Shown: positions 46,373 through 55,918, numbered from the stretch's first letter. The stretch: 64,000 nt of DNA from Aurantimonas sp. HBX-1 (GCF_021391535.1 NZ_CP090066.1:1997501-2061500); one strand, 5' to 3'. Translations and numbers: made by a program. The notes: generated by a model not told the origin, from the sequence alone.

Positions 46373-46637
46373 TGTGCCGGCCCGGGAAAGCACGTCGTCG
46401 ATTAGCTTCCAGCGGACGCGCGCAGGAACGAGCAGCCGGCACGAGGCCGGCTAGGGAGACTCTGATCGCTAGGTCGTCTGGAGCCGTACCGGGTTCCCTG
46501 GGACAGTCCAACGGTCGCTGCGCGCACTGCGAGGCCAGCTGAGGCGCGAGGCTGTATCGAAGGCCGGCCAAGACGGCCGCCAACACGGTCCTCTTCCAGC
46601 TACGCTCCTTGGGTGAGCCAGCCGTCGGCGCCGACGC

Positions 46638-47840
46638 TCAGGCGTCCTCGTCGTCAGGCGGCGTCGGCTTGTCCTCGGCCGCGAGGAAATCGCCCAGCGG
46701 CGCGAGCGGCTCGATGTAGCTGGCGAAGACCTTCACCGCGACCATCACCGGCACCGCGAGGAACATGCCCACCACGCCCCAGATCCAGCCCCAGAACGCG
46801 ACCGACAGGAACACCGCCGCGGCATTCATCTCCAAGCGCCGCCCGACGATCATCGGCGTGATGAACTGGCCTTCGACCGTCGTGCAGGCGAGATACAGCA
46901 GGACGGGCGCCAAAGCTGCGCCAAGGCTGCCGAATTCGGCCAGCGCGATGACGCCGACCAGCGCGATGCCCAACAGCGATCCGATATAGGGGATGAAGTT
47001 CAGGAGTGTCGCGAGAGCGCCGAAGATGACCGGCGTCGGCATGCCGACCCACCAGAGGCAGGTCCCCACAGCGATGCCGAGACCGACATTGATGCTCGTG
47101 ATCGTGAACAGGTAGCGGGAGAGTTCCCGCTCGATGTCGTGGGCGATGTGCAGCGCGCGCTTCTTGTCCGACAGCGTCGGCATCGACTTGATCAGCTTCT
47201 GGTAGAACAGGTCGCCCGATGCCAGCAGGAAGAACAGGAAGATCAGGGAAAATGCGATCGATGCCGCGATTTCCGGCAGCGCCGTGGTCGCGCTGTCGAT
47301 CAGATCGGGGTTCTTGACGACGACCTCTTCCGGCTCGTCCGCGGCGACCGGATCCTGCGCCTGGGCAGAGTCCTCGGCGCGCTGCTGCGCCGAGCGGAGG
47401 CGGTCGAGCCGTTCCTGCACCGATCGCATTTCGGCATCGACGGCCGCAATATAGCGCGGTGCGTTGCTGACAATCTGCGTGATCGGATCGCTCAGCATAT
47501 AGAAGCCGGAGATCAGCGTGGCCAAGGCGCCGATGACCAGCAGGAAGGCCGAGATCGGCTCCCAGATCTTGAGCCGCCGGCGCAAGAACCGCACCACCGG
47601 GCTCATGACCAGCGCGAACAGCAGCGCGATGATCACCGGCAGGACGAAGCTCGCCGTCAGATAGAGGGCGCCGAACAGCAGGATGAAGAATATCCCGATG
47701 ATCGCCCAGCGGGGGCCGCTTTGGGAGTTCGGCGGGGTGACCAGTCCTATCGTCGGAGAGTTCGTCGTCGTGCTCTGCTCAACCCGACTCTCGCTGGTAC
47801 GTTCGGACAATGCGGTCAACCCTTTGTGAGGAACCCGCAC
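46638..47840 (-). CDS. AI-2E family transporter
   Basis: 400 residues, six or more hydrophobic helices in the PF01594 pattern: the N-terminal pair (about 45-105), a large soluble loop (about 135-190), then LLNFIPYIGSLLGIALV and the C-terminal FWGWIWGVVGMFLAVPVMVAV. Members export autoinducer-2 or, in other cases, act as Na+/H+ or Li+ antiporters, so the substrate is open. The start at GTG 47840 is the longest; TTG at 47819 or after is possible. Confidence 0.85.
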   Translation of the reverse strand: MRVPHKGLTALSERTSESRVEQSTTTNSPTIGLVTPPNSQSGPRWAIIGIFFILLFGALYLTASFVLPVIIALLFALVMSPVVRFLRRRLKIWEPISAFLLVIGALATLISGFYMLSDPITQIVSNAPRYIAAVDAEMRSVQERLDRLRSAQQRAEDSAQAQDPVAADEPEEVVVKNPDLIDSATTALPEIAASIAFSLIFLFFLLASGDLFYQKLIKSMPTLSDKKRALHIAHDIERELSRYLFTITSINVGLGIAVGTCLWWVGMPTPVIFGALATLLNFIPYIGSLLGIALVGVIALAEFGSLGAALAPVLLYLACTTVEGQFITPMIVGRRLEMNAAAVFLSVAFWGWIWGVVGMFLAVPVMVAVKVFASYIEPLAPLGDFLAAEDKPTPPDDEDA

Positions 47841-47896
47841 AACGGTGACGTGATCGGGAAGTTCCGGCTCTTGAGGCTGCGTAGGCCGCGATTACC

Positions 47897-47924
47897 GGCG
47901 GGGTTGCCGAAGGGTCACCCCGCC
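47897..47924 (-). terminator. hairpin after aapP
   Basis: 8-bp stem GGCGGGGT/ACCCCGCC (47897-47904 with 47917-47924), immediately beyond the aapP stop and before the AI-2E gene. There is no clear U tract, so it may be a weak terminator or mRNA 3' stabiliser. Confidence 0.4.
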
Positions 47925-47931
47925 GCCGCGA

Positions 47932-48720
47932 TCAGTGCAGGATCTGCGACAGGAAGAGCTTTGTCCGCTCGTGCTGCGGATCGGTGAAGAAGGCTTCCGG
48001 CTCGTTTTCCTCGACGATCTGTCCCGCATCCATGAAGATGACGCGATTGGCCACCTGGCGGGCGAAGCCCATCTCGTGGGTGACGCAGAGCATGGTCATG
48101 CCCTCCTCCGCGAGACCGACCATCACATCGAGCACTTCCTTGATCATTTCCGGATCGAGCGCCGAGGTCGGCTCGTCGAACAGCATGATCTTCGGGCTCA
48201 TGCAGAGCGACCGGGCGATGGCGACGCGCTGCTGCTGGCCACCGGAGAGCTGGCCCGGGTATTTGTGCGCCTGCTCGGGGATCTTGACGCGCTCGAGATA
48301 GTGCATCGCCACTTCCTCGGCCTTGGCCTTCGGCATCTTGCGCACCCAGATCGGTGCCAGCGTGCAGTTCTCCAGAATCGTCAGATGCGGGAACAGGTTG
48401 AAGTGCTGGAACACCATCCCGACCTCGCGCCGCACCTCGTCGATCTTCTTCAGATCGTTGGTGAGCTCGATGCCGTCGACGACGATGCGTCCCTTCTGGT
48501 GCTCCTCCAGGCGGTTGATGCAGCGGATCATCGTCGACTTGCCGGAGCCGGAAGGGCCGCAGATGACGATCCGCTCGCCGCGATGGACGGTGAGGTTGAT
48601 GTCCCGCAGGACATGGAACTCCCCGAACCACTTGTTCACCCCGAGCAGCTCGACGGCGACCTCCTCGGACATGTTACCCGACAGGCGTGCGCGCGGCTCG
48701 ATTTCGGTGTCGACGGTCAT
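47932..48720 (-). CDS. aapP: general L-amino acid ABC transporter ATP-binding protein
   Basis: 262 residues, the ATPase of a polar amino acid transporter. Walker A GPSGSGKS 55-62, signature LSGGQ 158-162, Walker B LFDEP 180-184, and the H-loop near THEMGFARQV. M17 is an alternative start. It is the last of four tightly spaced genes (aapJ-Q-M-P), all minus strand, and lies 11 bases after aapM. Confidence 0.95.
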   Translation of the reverse strand: MTVDTEIEPRARLSGNMSEEVAVELLGVNKWFGEFHVLRDINLTVHRGERIVICGPSGSGKSTMIRCINRLEEHQKGRIVVDGIELTNDLKKIDEVRREVGMVFQHFNLFPHLTILENCTLAPIWVRKMPKAKAEEVAMHYLERVKIPEQAHKYPGQLSGGQQQRVAIARSLCMSPKIMLFDEPTSALDPEMIKEVLDVMVGLAEEGMTMLCVTHEMGFARQVANRVIFMDAGQIVEENEPEAFFTDPQHERTKLFLSQILH

Positions 48721-48731
48721 GATCAGGTCCT

Positions 48732-50222
48732 TCAGCGCGTGTGCCCGGTGTCCAGCCGACGCTCGGTGTAGATCGAGTAGCGGGACATGGCGAAACAGAA
48801 CAGCCAGTAGACGAACGCGGCGAAGACGAGGCCGGTCGCTGGCGTCGAGGGGGTGATCCAGCTGGGATCGTTGAAGCCGCGCCGCACCGTGCCGAGCAGA
48901 TCGGCGAGACCGATGATGTAGACGAGGCTGGTATCCTTGAAGAGGCCGATGAAGGTGTTGACGATCCCGGGGATCACCAGCTTTAGCGCCTGCGGCAGGA
49001 TGATCATGCGCATCTTCTGCCAGTAGGTGAGCGCCATCGCGTCGGCGCCCTCGTACTGGCCCTTGGGGATCGCCTGAAGGCCGCCGCGGATCACCTCTGC
49101 CATGTAGGCGGCCGAGAACAGCGCCACGCCGACCAGCGCGCGCAGCAACTGGTTGAAGTTGACCCCCTCCGGCAGGAACAGCGGCAGCATGAAGTTCGCC
49201 ATGAACAGGACGGTGATCAGCGGGACGCCTCGCCAGAACTCAATGAAGATGATCGAGAACAGCTTGACCGCCGGCATTTGCGAGCGCCGGCCAAGCGCCA
49301 GCGCGATGCCGAGCGGCAGCGACGCCGCGATGCCGCTGAGCGCGACGACCAGCGTTAGCATCAGCCCGCCCCACAGGCTCGTCCGCACGTAGGAGAGCCC
49401 GAAATCGGCGGTCATGACAAAGACGAAGCCGATGACCACGAGCGTCGGCACCAAGGCACCCAACAGGCTGCCATTGCGGGAGCGGATGGCGGTCACCACC
49501 GCTGCGGCGATCGCCGCAGCGGTCGCCAGGAACGCGATCAGCGTGAGAACCGAAAAACGCAGGCCGAGGAGGTCCACCCGGCCGCTGCCGACGGCGTTTG
49601 ACAGGAACAGGACGATGAGGCCGACGAGCGCCAACACGGCCGCCGCCTTCAGCACGGGCGTGAAGCCGACCTCCGGCCGCGACGCGACACCGCTGATCGT
49701 CACCGCCGCGGCGACGAGCAGGAACAGCGTGACCTCGCCGCCGGAGAAGGTGAAATTGCCGCCGATGAGCAGAACCAGCGCAACCACGGGGAAGACGGCG
49801 AACAGGAGGATCGCGTTGATGCGCTTGTAGGGCACGCTCGGGATCGCCAGCGCTGCGACAAGCACGGCCAGCAGGACGAACACGACATCGACCCGCCAGC
49901 GCTCGTCGAACGGATAGATGCCGTACATGAACTGGCCGAACTTCGCCTTGACGAAAGCCCAGCACGCGCCGGCGTGTCCGCCGCCTTCGAGCAGGCAGGC
50001 CTCGCGGTCGTCGCCGTAGAACACCGCGTCGACCCAGGCCCAGTTGAAGATGTTCCAGAGCGCCCAGGCGGCGAACAGGCCCGCGACGATGCTGAGGATC
50101 GAATCGAGCGGTGTCGCGAAGAGGTTGCGGCGGATCGTGCCGACGATGCCGACGTCGCTGCCGGGGGGCGGCAACTGCTGCTTCTGTTCCGTCGAGACGT
50201 AACGGGCGAAATCTTCTTCCAT
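48732..50222 (-). CDS. aapM: general L-amino acid ABC transporter permease, enlarged AapM
   Basis: 496 residues. The C-terminal half (about 280-490) has the typical permease fold with the EAA-like loop GADAMALTYWQKMRMIILPQ and TSLVYIIGLADLLGT. The usual AapM is about 384 residues; the extra length is a hydrophobic stretch between about 140 and 270 that predicts four to five additional membrane helices. It is preceded by aapQ (18-base gap). Function in L-amino acid uptake is inferred from the operon. Confidence 0.9.
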   Translation of the reverse strand: MEEDFARYVSTEQKQQLPPPGSDVGIVGTIRRNLFATPLDSILSIVAGLFAAWALWNIFNWAWVDAVFYGDDREACLLEGGGHAGACWAFVKAKFGQFMYGIYPFDERWRVDVVFVLLAVLVAALAIPSVPYKRINAILLFAVFPVVALVLLIGGNFTFSGGEVTLFLLVAAAVTISGVASRPEVGFTPVLKAAAVLALVGLIVLFLSNAVGSGRVDLLGLRFSVLTLIAFLATAAAIAAAVVTAIRSRNGSLLGALVPTLVVIGFVFVMTADFGLSYVRTSLWGGLMLTLVVALSGIAASLPLGIALALGRRSQMPAVKLFSIIFIEFWRGVPLITVLFMANFMLPLFLPEGVNFNQLLRALVGVALFSAAYMAEVIRGGLQAIPKGQYEGADAMALTYWQKMRMIILPQALKLVIPGIVNTFIGLFKDTSLVYIIGLADLLGTVRRGFNDPSWITPSTPATGLVFAAFVYWLFCFAMSRYSIYTERRLDTGHTR

Positions 50223-50240
50223 GTTGCTAAGCGCCCTTCA

Positions 50241-51431
50241 TCAGCGTTCGACCAGCGCCATCTTCGAGTTGAACCAGTTCATGAAAAGCGACACCGTCAG
50301 GCTGATGCTGAGATAGACCGCCATCCAGATCACCACGACCTCGATCGACTGGCCCGACTGGTTGAGGACCGTTGAGCCGACCGCGACGAGTTCGGGGTAG
50401 CCGATCGCAAGGCCGAGCGAGGAATTCTTGGTCAGGTTCAGGTACTGGCTGGTCAGCGGCGGGATGATCACCCGGAACGCCTGGGGCACGACAACCAGCC
50501 GCAGCACATGGCCGCGCTTGAGGCCGAGCGCCGACGCCGCTTCCGTCTGTCCACCGGACACCGAGAGGATGCCGGCCCGCACGATCTCGGCGATGAAGGC
50601 GGCGGTGTAGATCGCCAGCGCGAGCAGCAGCGCGATGAACTCCGGGCGCATCTGGAAGCCGCCGACGAGATTGAACCGCGTCGCCTCCGGAAATTCGAAA
50701 GCCGCCGGGATGCCGGTCAGCAAGAACACGGCGACCGGCAGCCCGATGATCAGGCCGAGGCTCGGCCAGAGCAGCGGACGTCGCACGCCTGTCGCGAGCT
50801 GCCGCACCTTGTTGCGGCGCGCCAGCACAATCGCGCCGACGATCCCGACGACGAAGGCGGCGACGGTCGCCCAGGCCAGCGGATCGAACAGGATGGTCGG
50901 CACCTGCAGGCCGCGATTGGTCAGGTAGATGCCGAGCGGGTTCACGTCGACGCCGCGCGGACCGCTCAGGACCGAGAGGACACCGAAATACCAGAACAGG
51001 ATGACGAGCAGCGGCGGGATGTTGCGGAAGGTCTCGACATAGACCGTCGCCAGCATGCGGACGAGGAAGTTCTGCGACAGCCGGGCAATGCCGACGATGA
51101 AGCCGATGATCGTCGCGACGATGATGCCGCTGGCCGCGATCAGCAGCGTGTTGGCGATGCCGACGAGAAGGGCCCTGCCGTAGGTGCTGTTGCTCGAATA
51201 TTCGATCGGCACCTGCGCGATGTCGAAGCCGGCGCGCGAGCCGAGGAAGCCGAAGCCGGAGGCGATATTCGCCGCGGCGAGATTTCGGGCGGTGTTGTCG
51301 ATGATCCACCAGGCGAACGCCACGATGGCGACGATCAGTACGAGCTGGATGACGATGCTGCGCACGGTGGGATTGGTCAGCACCGAGTCGGTGCTGGATC
51401 GTCGGGGCAGAGGATGTGTCTCGGCGGTCAT
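50241..51431 (-). CDS. aapQ: general L-amino acid ABC transporter permease AapQ
   Basis: 396 residues, normal for AapQ. The N-terminal helices (about 25-45 and 85-115) are followed by the C-terminal transport domain with the EAA-like loop TEAASALGLKRGHVLRLVVVP and the conserved SSLGLAIGYPELVAVGSTVL. It lies in the aapJQMP cluster. The 100-base gap to aapJ permits an mRNA processing site or different abundance of the binding protein. Confidence 0.94.
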   Translation of the reverse strand: MTAETHPLPRRSSTDSVLTNPTVRSIVIQLVLIVAIVAFAWWIIDNTARNLAAANIASGFGFLGSRAGFDIAQVPIEYSSNSTYGRALLVGIANTLLIAASGIIVATIIGFIVGIARLSQNFLVRMLATVYVETFRNIPPLLVILFWYFGVLSVLSGPRGVDVNPLGIYLTNRGLQVPTILFDPLAWATVAAFVVGIVGAIVLARRNKVRQLATGVRRPLLWPSLGLIIGLPVAVFLLTGIPAAFEFPEATRFNLVGGFQMRPEFIALLLALAIYTAAFIAEIVRAGILSVSGGQTEAASALGLKRGHVLRLVVVPQAFRVIIPPLTSQYLNLTKNSSLGLAIGYPELVAVGSTVLNQSGQSIEVVVIWMAVYLSISLTVSLFMNWFNSKMALVER

Positions 51432-51531
51432 GAACTATCCCGGGCGCCGATGGCGAAGACAGCGCGGTTGCAGCCGGATGAGATGGGCCGTCGCGCGGCG
51501 GGCGCTGTGGAGCGCCCGCCGCGGTCCGCCA

Positions 51532-52551
51532 TCAGCGGATGGGCAAGCCGTACTGGAGTCCACCCTTCGTCCAGAGCGCATTCTGGCCACGCTGGATCTG
51601 CAGCGGCGTGTTGACGCCGATGTTGCGTTCGAAGATTTCGCCGTAGTTGCCGACGGCCTTGATGATGTTGACGACCCAATCCTGCGGAAGGCCGATCGAT
51701 TCGCCGAAGTTCTTGTCCTGGCCGAGCAGGCGCCGGATCTCCGGATTCTCCGAATCCAGCATTTCCTCGACATTCGCCTGGGTCACGCCCAGTTCCTCGG
51801 CATTGAGCAGCGCGTTGTGCGTCCACTTGACGACGTTGAACCACTCGGTGTCGCCCTGACGCACAGCAGGTCCGAGCGGCTCCTTGGAGATGATCTCCGG
51901 CAGGATCACGTGCTCGTCAGGATTGCCCATCTCAAGGCGCGAGGCGGCAAGGCCCGACGCGTCGGTGGTGAGCACGTCGCAACGACCGCTGTCATAGGCG
52001 GAGTTCACGTCGTTCTGGGCCTCGATAACGACCGGGTTGTAGTCCATGCCGTTGGTGCTGAAGTAATCCGCGAGGTTGAGCTCCGTCGTCGTGCCGCTCT
52101 GCACGCAGACCGTTGCGCCAGAGAGTTCCAGCGCCGAGTTCACGTTCAGGTCCTTCTTCACCATGAAGCCCTGGCCGTCGTAGTAGTTCACGCCGGCGAA
52201 GGTCAGGCCGAGCGTGGTGTCGCGGTCCATCGTCCAGGTGGTGTTGCGAGCCAGCATGTCGATTTCGTTGTTCTGGAGCGCCGGGAAGCGCTGAACCGCC
52301 GAAAGCGGCGAATACTGGACCTTGGAGGCATCGCCGAAGACGGCCGCCGCGACAGCCTTGCAGTAGTCGACGTCGAGACCCTGCCAGGCGCCCTGGTCGT
52401 TCTGCGAGGCGAACCCGGGAAGGCCGGTGTTGACGCCGCAACGCAGCGTGCCGCGATCCTTGACCGTCTGGAGGGTCTGCGCGGAGGCGACGTTCACGGC
52501 CAGCCCCGCGACCGAGAGTCCGAGCACGGCGGTCAAAAGCTTCAATTTCAT
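51532..52551 (-). CDS. aapJ: general L-amino acid-binding periplasmic protein AapJ
   Basis: 339 residues with a Sec signal peptide (about 1-25, ending NVASA). The mature part is a periplasmic binding protein of the polar amino acid family (QTVKDRGTLRCGVNTGLPGF, LDVDYCKAVAAAVFGD, RNTTWTMDRDTTLGLTFAGV). ATG 52551 has an AAGG site upstream and is preferred to the longer frame. First gene of aapJQMP. Confidence 0.95.
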   Translation of the reverse strand: MKLKLLTAVLGLSVAGLAVNVASAQTLQTVKDRGTLRCGVNTGLPGFASQNDQGAWQGLDVDYCKAVAAAVFGDASKVQYSPLSAVQRFPALQNNEIDMLARNTTWTMDRDTTLGLTFAGVNYYDGQGFMVKKDLNVNSALELSGATVCVQSGTTTELNLADYFSTNGMDYNPVVIEAQNDVNSAYDSGRCDVLTTDASGLAASRLEMGNPDEHVILPEIISKEPLGPAVRQGDTEWFNVVKWTHNALLNAEELGVTQANVEEMLDSENPEIRRLLGQDKNFGESIGLPQDWVVNIIKAVGNYGEIFERNIGVNTPLQIQRGQNALWTKGGLQYGLPIR

Positions 52552-52663
52552 CAGGATACCTTCCCAAGTTGGGTTTTCGGTGCAGCTTGTTCTTCTCGAG
52601 CAGAACCCGCCCGCGAGCGGCAGTCGGGCAGCCGGCACATCATGGGTTCTGTTCGGCCGGGCA

Positions 52664-52675
52664 ATGACATGTCAT
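52664..52675. promoter_or_regulatory. perfect 12-bp palindrome upstream of aapJ
   Basis: ATGACATGTCAT is fully self-complementary and lies 113 bases before aapJ and 45-100 bases before the divergent metC start candidates, next to a TTGACC box on the minus strand. Such sites are typical of dimeric repressors or activators; the cognate factor is unknown. Confidence 0.35.
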
Positions 52676-52770
52676 AAAAATGTGCAGGTCAAGAAGCTGA
52701 CACTTTTTTCCCTGCGCATTTGGCCGATCCAACCCCGCGCATCCCAGAATCCCATCAGAAAGCCGACGAA

Positions 52771-53952
52771 TTGAGCACCGAAAGAGCAAAAACCGATCAG
52801 ACGGTCGGGGTGAACACGCGCCTGGCGCACGGGCCACACGACCCGCGCTCGCAATACGGCTTCGTCAATCCGCCGGTCTTTCACGGCTCGACGGTGCTGT
52901 TTCCCGACGTCGCCACCTTGCGCGACCGGGCCAGGCAGCCGTTCAGCTACGGGCTTTCGGGCACCCCCACGACCAAGGTGCTGGAGGATGCGCTGGATGA
53001 GCTCGAGGGATCGGCGGGCACGATCCTGCTGCCCTCGGGGCTCGCCGCCGTCACCGTGCCGCTGCTCGCCTTCCTTTCGGCGGGCGATCACTGCCTGGTT
53101 GTGGACTCGGTGTATTTCCCGACGCGGCGCTTCTGCGACGGGACGCTGACGCGGATGGGCGTCACGGTGGAATATTTCGACCCGCATGTCGGCGCCGGCA
53201 TCGCCGCGCTGATGCGGCCTGAGACGAAGGTCGTGTTCATCGAAGCGCCCGGCTCGCACACATTCGAGATCGTCGACGTCGCCGCGATCGCCGAAGCCGC
53301 GCGCCAGGGCGGCGCCGTCACCATGATGGACAACACCTGGGCGACACCGCTCCTGTTCCGGCCGATCGAGCACGGCGTCGACCTCTCGATCCACGCCCTG
53401 ACCAAATATCCGGGCGGCCATTCCGACGTGATGATGGGCAGCGTCTCGGCGACGCGCGAGGCCTGGCCGCGGCTGCGGGCGACGCAGCTGCAGCTCGGCG
53501 TCAACGCCGCCCCGGACGACACCTATCTCGTGCTGCGCGGCCTGAAGACGATGGGCGTGCGGCTGGAGCGCCATGGCCATTCGGCGCTGGCGGTCGCCGA
53601 ATGGCTGGCCGGCCGCGACGAGGTCGCCGCGGTGCTGCATCCCGCCCTCGCCGACTTTCCCGGCCACGCGCTCTGGCGCCGGCAGTTCGACGGCGCCAGC
53701 GGCCTGTTCGGCTTCGTCCTCAGGGGCGAAGCGAAGGCGGGCGAGGCGTTCCTGAACGCGCTGACCCTGTTCGGACTGGGCTTTTCCTGGGGCGGACACG
53801 AAAGCCTCGCCGTGCCCTCCGACCTCTCCGACCGGACGATCGCCAAGGGCCCGGAGAGCGGCACGCTGATCCGCCTGCAGATCGGCCTCGAGGATGTCGA
53901 CGATCTCCGCGCCGACCTCGAGCGCGGCTTCGCCGCGGCGCGCGCCGCGTAG
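52771..53952 (+). CDS. metC: cystathionine beta-lyase
   Basis: PLP enzyme of the Cys/Met metabolism family, about 393 residues. SxxKYxGGHSD-type PLP lysine in ALTKYPGGHSDV, the cofactor-phosphate loop LPSGLAAV and the aspartate-containing MMDNTWATP are clear. The start is open: TTG 52771 gives the usual length, but an in-frame TTG at 52720 would add 17 residues; no strong ribosome site decides. It is divergent from aapJ, an arrangement common in rhizobia. Confidence 0.9.
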   Translation: MSTERAKTDQTVGVNTRLAHGPHDPRSQYGFVNPPVFHGSTVLFPDVATLRDRARQPFSYGLSGTPTTKVLEDALDELEGSAGTILLPSGLAAVTVPLLAFLSAGDHCLVVDSVYFPTRRFCDGTLTRMGVTVEYFDPHVGAGIAALMRPETKVVFIEAPGSHTFEIVDVAAIAEAARQGGAVTMMDNTWATPLLFRPIEHGVDLSIHALTKYPGGHSDVMMGSVSATREAWPRLRATQLQLGVNAAPDDTYLVLRGLKTMGVRLERHGHSALAVAEWLAGRDEVAAVLHPALADFPGHALWRRQFDGASGLFGFVLRGEAKAGEAFLNALTLFGLGFSWGGHESLAVPSDLSDRTIAKGPESGTLIRLQIGLEDVDDLRADLERGFAAARAA

Positions 53953-53971
53953 GAGCAGCGGCTGACAGGCA

Positions 53972-53998
53972 TGCTGCCGGAACGGGTTCCCGGCAGCA
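53972..53998 (+). terminator. hairpin downstream of metC
   Basis: Perfect 9-bp stem TGCTGCCGG/CCGGCAGCA (53972-53980 with 53990-53998) with a nine-base loop, 20 bases after the metC stop; no U tract follows. A further 7-bp inverted repeat (54170-54176/54183-54189) lies after the queF stop on the other strand. The gap between the two genes has no supportable gene. Confidence 0.45.
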
Positions 53999-54219
53999 GA
54001 TCCGCCCGGGCAGCCGGACGCCAAGGATCGCGACAACCCGCTGGCTATGGTCGGCGCTGCTTTCCGGCGGGACCTGCGAGCGGCGGTCGTACTGCTTTAC
54101 GGCCAAGCGACTGCGCCAGGGGATCACGAGCCCCGCCCGCTCCGACGGGATCCGCGAACGGCATCAGGCTGCCCCGGCAAGGCGGGGCACGCCTTGGCAC
54201 GCGCCAGGAGCCGACGAGC

Positions 54220-54687
54220 CTACCCCCGGCCCCGATAGGGCGGCACGCCCTGGTCGGGGATCCAGACGTCGGCCGGCGTCGGCCCGGTCTGGTAGAAGAC
54301 GTCGATCGGGATGCCGCCGCGCGGATACCAGTACCCGCCGATGCGCAGCCACTCCGGCGCCAGCAGCTCGGCCAGGCGCCGCGCGATCGAGACCGTGCAG
54401 TCCTCGTGGAAGGCGCCGTGATTGCGGAACGACGTGAGGAAGAGCTTGAGGGACTTGCTCTCCACCAGCCACTCGGCGGGAACGTAGTCGATCACCAGAT
54501 GGGCGAAGTCGGGCTGGCCCGTCATCGGGCAGAGCGAGGTGAATTCCGGGGCCGTGAAGCGGACGGCGTAGCGGACTCCCGCCTGCGGATTCGGCACGCG
54601 CTCCAGCACCGCGTCCTCGGGACGAGCGGGTATGGCTGTCGGCTGGCCGAGCTGGGTCAGGCCGGCATAGATGTCGTGCTGCGGCAA
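54220..54687 (-). CDS. queF: 7-cyano-7-deazaguanine reductase (QueF)
   Basis: Reduces preQ0 to preQ1 in queuosine synthesis, using NADPH. With TTG 54687 as start (GGAG nine bases upstream) the protein is 155 residues, the normal size of the type I enzyme; the open frame upstream to 54807 is not supported. Catalytic C53 (TSLCPMTG) and D60, the QueF motif ESKSLKLFL (76-84) and HGAFHEDC are intact. Confidence 0.94.
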   Translation of the reverse strand: MPQHDIYAGLTQLGQPTAIPARPEDAVLERVPNPQAGVRYAVRFTAPEFTSLCPMTGQPDFAHLVIDYVPAEWLVESKSLKLFLTSFRNHGAFHEDCTVSIARRLAELLAPEWLRIGGYWYPRGGIPIDVFYQTGPTPADVWIPDQGVPPYRGRG

Positions 54688-54816
54688 TGTCGAAAACTCC
54701 GGAGGCCGCCGGCCGATCCGCCGCACCGGCTGCGGGTGCCGGCCGATCGGGCTGGCGGAGAAACGTCGAGACGGGATACGCCGCCTCAAATAGGGGCGGC
54801 AAGTCATTGAAGTCGT

Positions 54817-54892
54817 TGGTGACCCCGGCAGGATTCGAACCTGCGACCATCGGCTTAGAAGGCCGGTGCTCTATCCTCTGAGCTACGGGGCC
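54817..54892 (-). tRNA. tRNA-Arg (TCT anticodon)
   Basis: 76-base cloverleaf on the minus strand: acceptor GGCCCCG/CGGGGTC with a G-U pair, D-arm AGCTCAGAGG, anticodon TCT in CTTCTAA, T-arm GGTTCGAATCC and encoded CCA. Confidence 0.96.
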
Positions 54893-54935
54893 GTTGCCGG
54901 CGAGAGCGGTCCTGCTTGACGGCCGACCGACGCCC

Positions 54936-55241
54936 TCAATGCGTCCAGGGCTGGCGACGATCGTAGCGGAAATTGTCGGCGTAGGCGACCTTCACCGGCT
55001 TGGTGATGCGCGGCTCCTCGACCCGGTAGGCGATGGCGTTGCGCTCGGCGTACGCCACGGCCTGTTCGCGGGTCTCGAAGGACAGCTTGATCTGCGAGCG
55101 CATGTCGCCCGACGAGGTGTAGCCCATCAGCGGTTCGACGCGCTTGGGCTCCTCCGGCTCGTAGACCAGCAGCCACTCGCGCGACTTGGCCTTGCCGGAC
55201 TGCATGGCGTTGCGGGACGGACGATAGATTCTGGCGACCAT
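54936..55241 (-). CDS. ETC complex I subunit (NDUFS4-type)
   Basis: 101-residue homologue of the 18-kDa accessory subunit of NADH dehydrogenase. The N-terminal VARIYRPSRNAMQSGK and KSREWLLVYEPEEPK and the C-terminal ADNFRYDRRQPWTH are characteristic. Found in alphaproteobacteria with mitochondrial-type complex I. It lies alone between two tRNA genes. Confidence 0.94.
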   Translation of the reverse strand: MVARIYRPSRNAMQSGKAKSREWLLVYEPEEPKRVEPLMGYTSSGDMRSQIKLSFETREQAVAYAERNAIAYRVEEPRITKPVKVAYADNFRYDRRQPWTH

Positions 55242-55286
55242 CTCTGCCTCGTCTGGCGATACCGATGCGGCTTGCGCCGACGGCGA

Positions 55287-55363
<77 letters not shown>

Positions 55364-55440
55364 GACTGCGCGATCGGCGATCCGACTGCGCATGTGCCGG
55401 GCCGCGGCCGGGAAGTCAAGGAATTCGGCGGACTTAAGCC

Positions 55441-55902
55441 TCAGGGAGACGGAATAATCTCGTGCTCGAGCCGGTCGCCCTTGGCGACGCCGTAGCGGGC
55501 GGCGGCGCCGCCGTTCAGTTCCAGCACGTAGCGAACCGGCACCCCGGAAGGGATCGTGTCCAGCGACAGCGGCTGGGCGTTGGTCTTGATGGTGGCCACC
55601 GTGCCGGTCTCGTCGATGAACAGCATGTCGAGCGGAATCAGCGTGTTCTTCATCCACATGGCGACCGGCCGCGACTCGTCGAAATCGAACAGCATGCCCT
55701 GCCCGGCCGGCATCGACTCGCGGTTCATCAGACCGGTCGCGCGGGTGTCGGGAGTGGTCGCGAGTTCAACCTCGATCGGGTGCCGGCCGGTCGCGGTGAC
55801 GAGCGTCGCCTCGGAGAGGTCGCCGCCGGCGATCGCGAAATAGGCGGCCCCCAGCACGGCAGCGGCGGCGACGGCGGCAACGAGAAGCGGCTTGCGGAGC
55901 AT
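55441..55902 (-). CDS. DUF192 family protein
   Basis: 153 residues with an N-terminal hydrophobic signal (about 1-25). The DUF192 beta-rich core contains GLMNRESMPAGQGMLFDFDE, MWMKNTLIPLDMLFID and the C-terminal ARYGVAKGDRL. The fold is a small surface-exposed beta structure of unknown function. The double cold-shock protein gene lies 16 bases upstream on the same strand, so the two may share an mRNA. Confidence 0.9.
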   Translation of the reverse strand: MLRKPLLVAAVAAAAVLGAAYFAIAGGDLSEATLVTATGRHPIEVELATTPDTRATGLMNRESMPAGQGMLFDFDESRPVAMWMKNTLIPLDMLFIDETGTVATIKTNAQPLSLDTIPSGVPVRYVLELNGGAAARYGVAKGDRLEHEIIPSP

Positions 55903-55918
55903 GATCGGGTATCCGACG

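Noticed and set aside
54039..54219. Short open frames between metC and queF
   Set aside because: They lie between convergent genes, contain only inverted-repeat and GC-rich sequence and have no protein-like composition.
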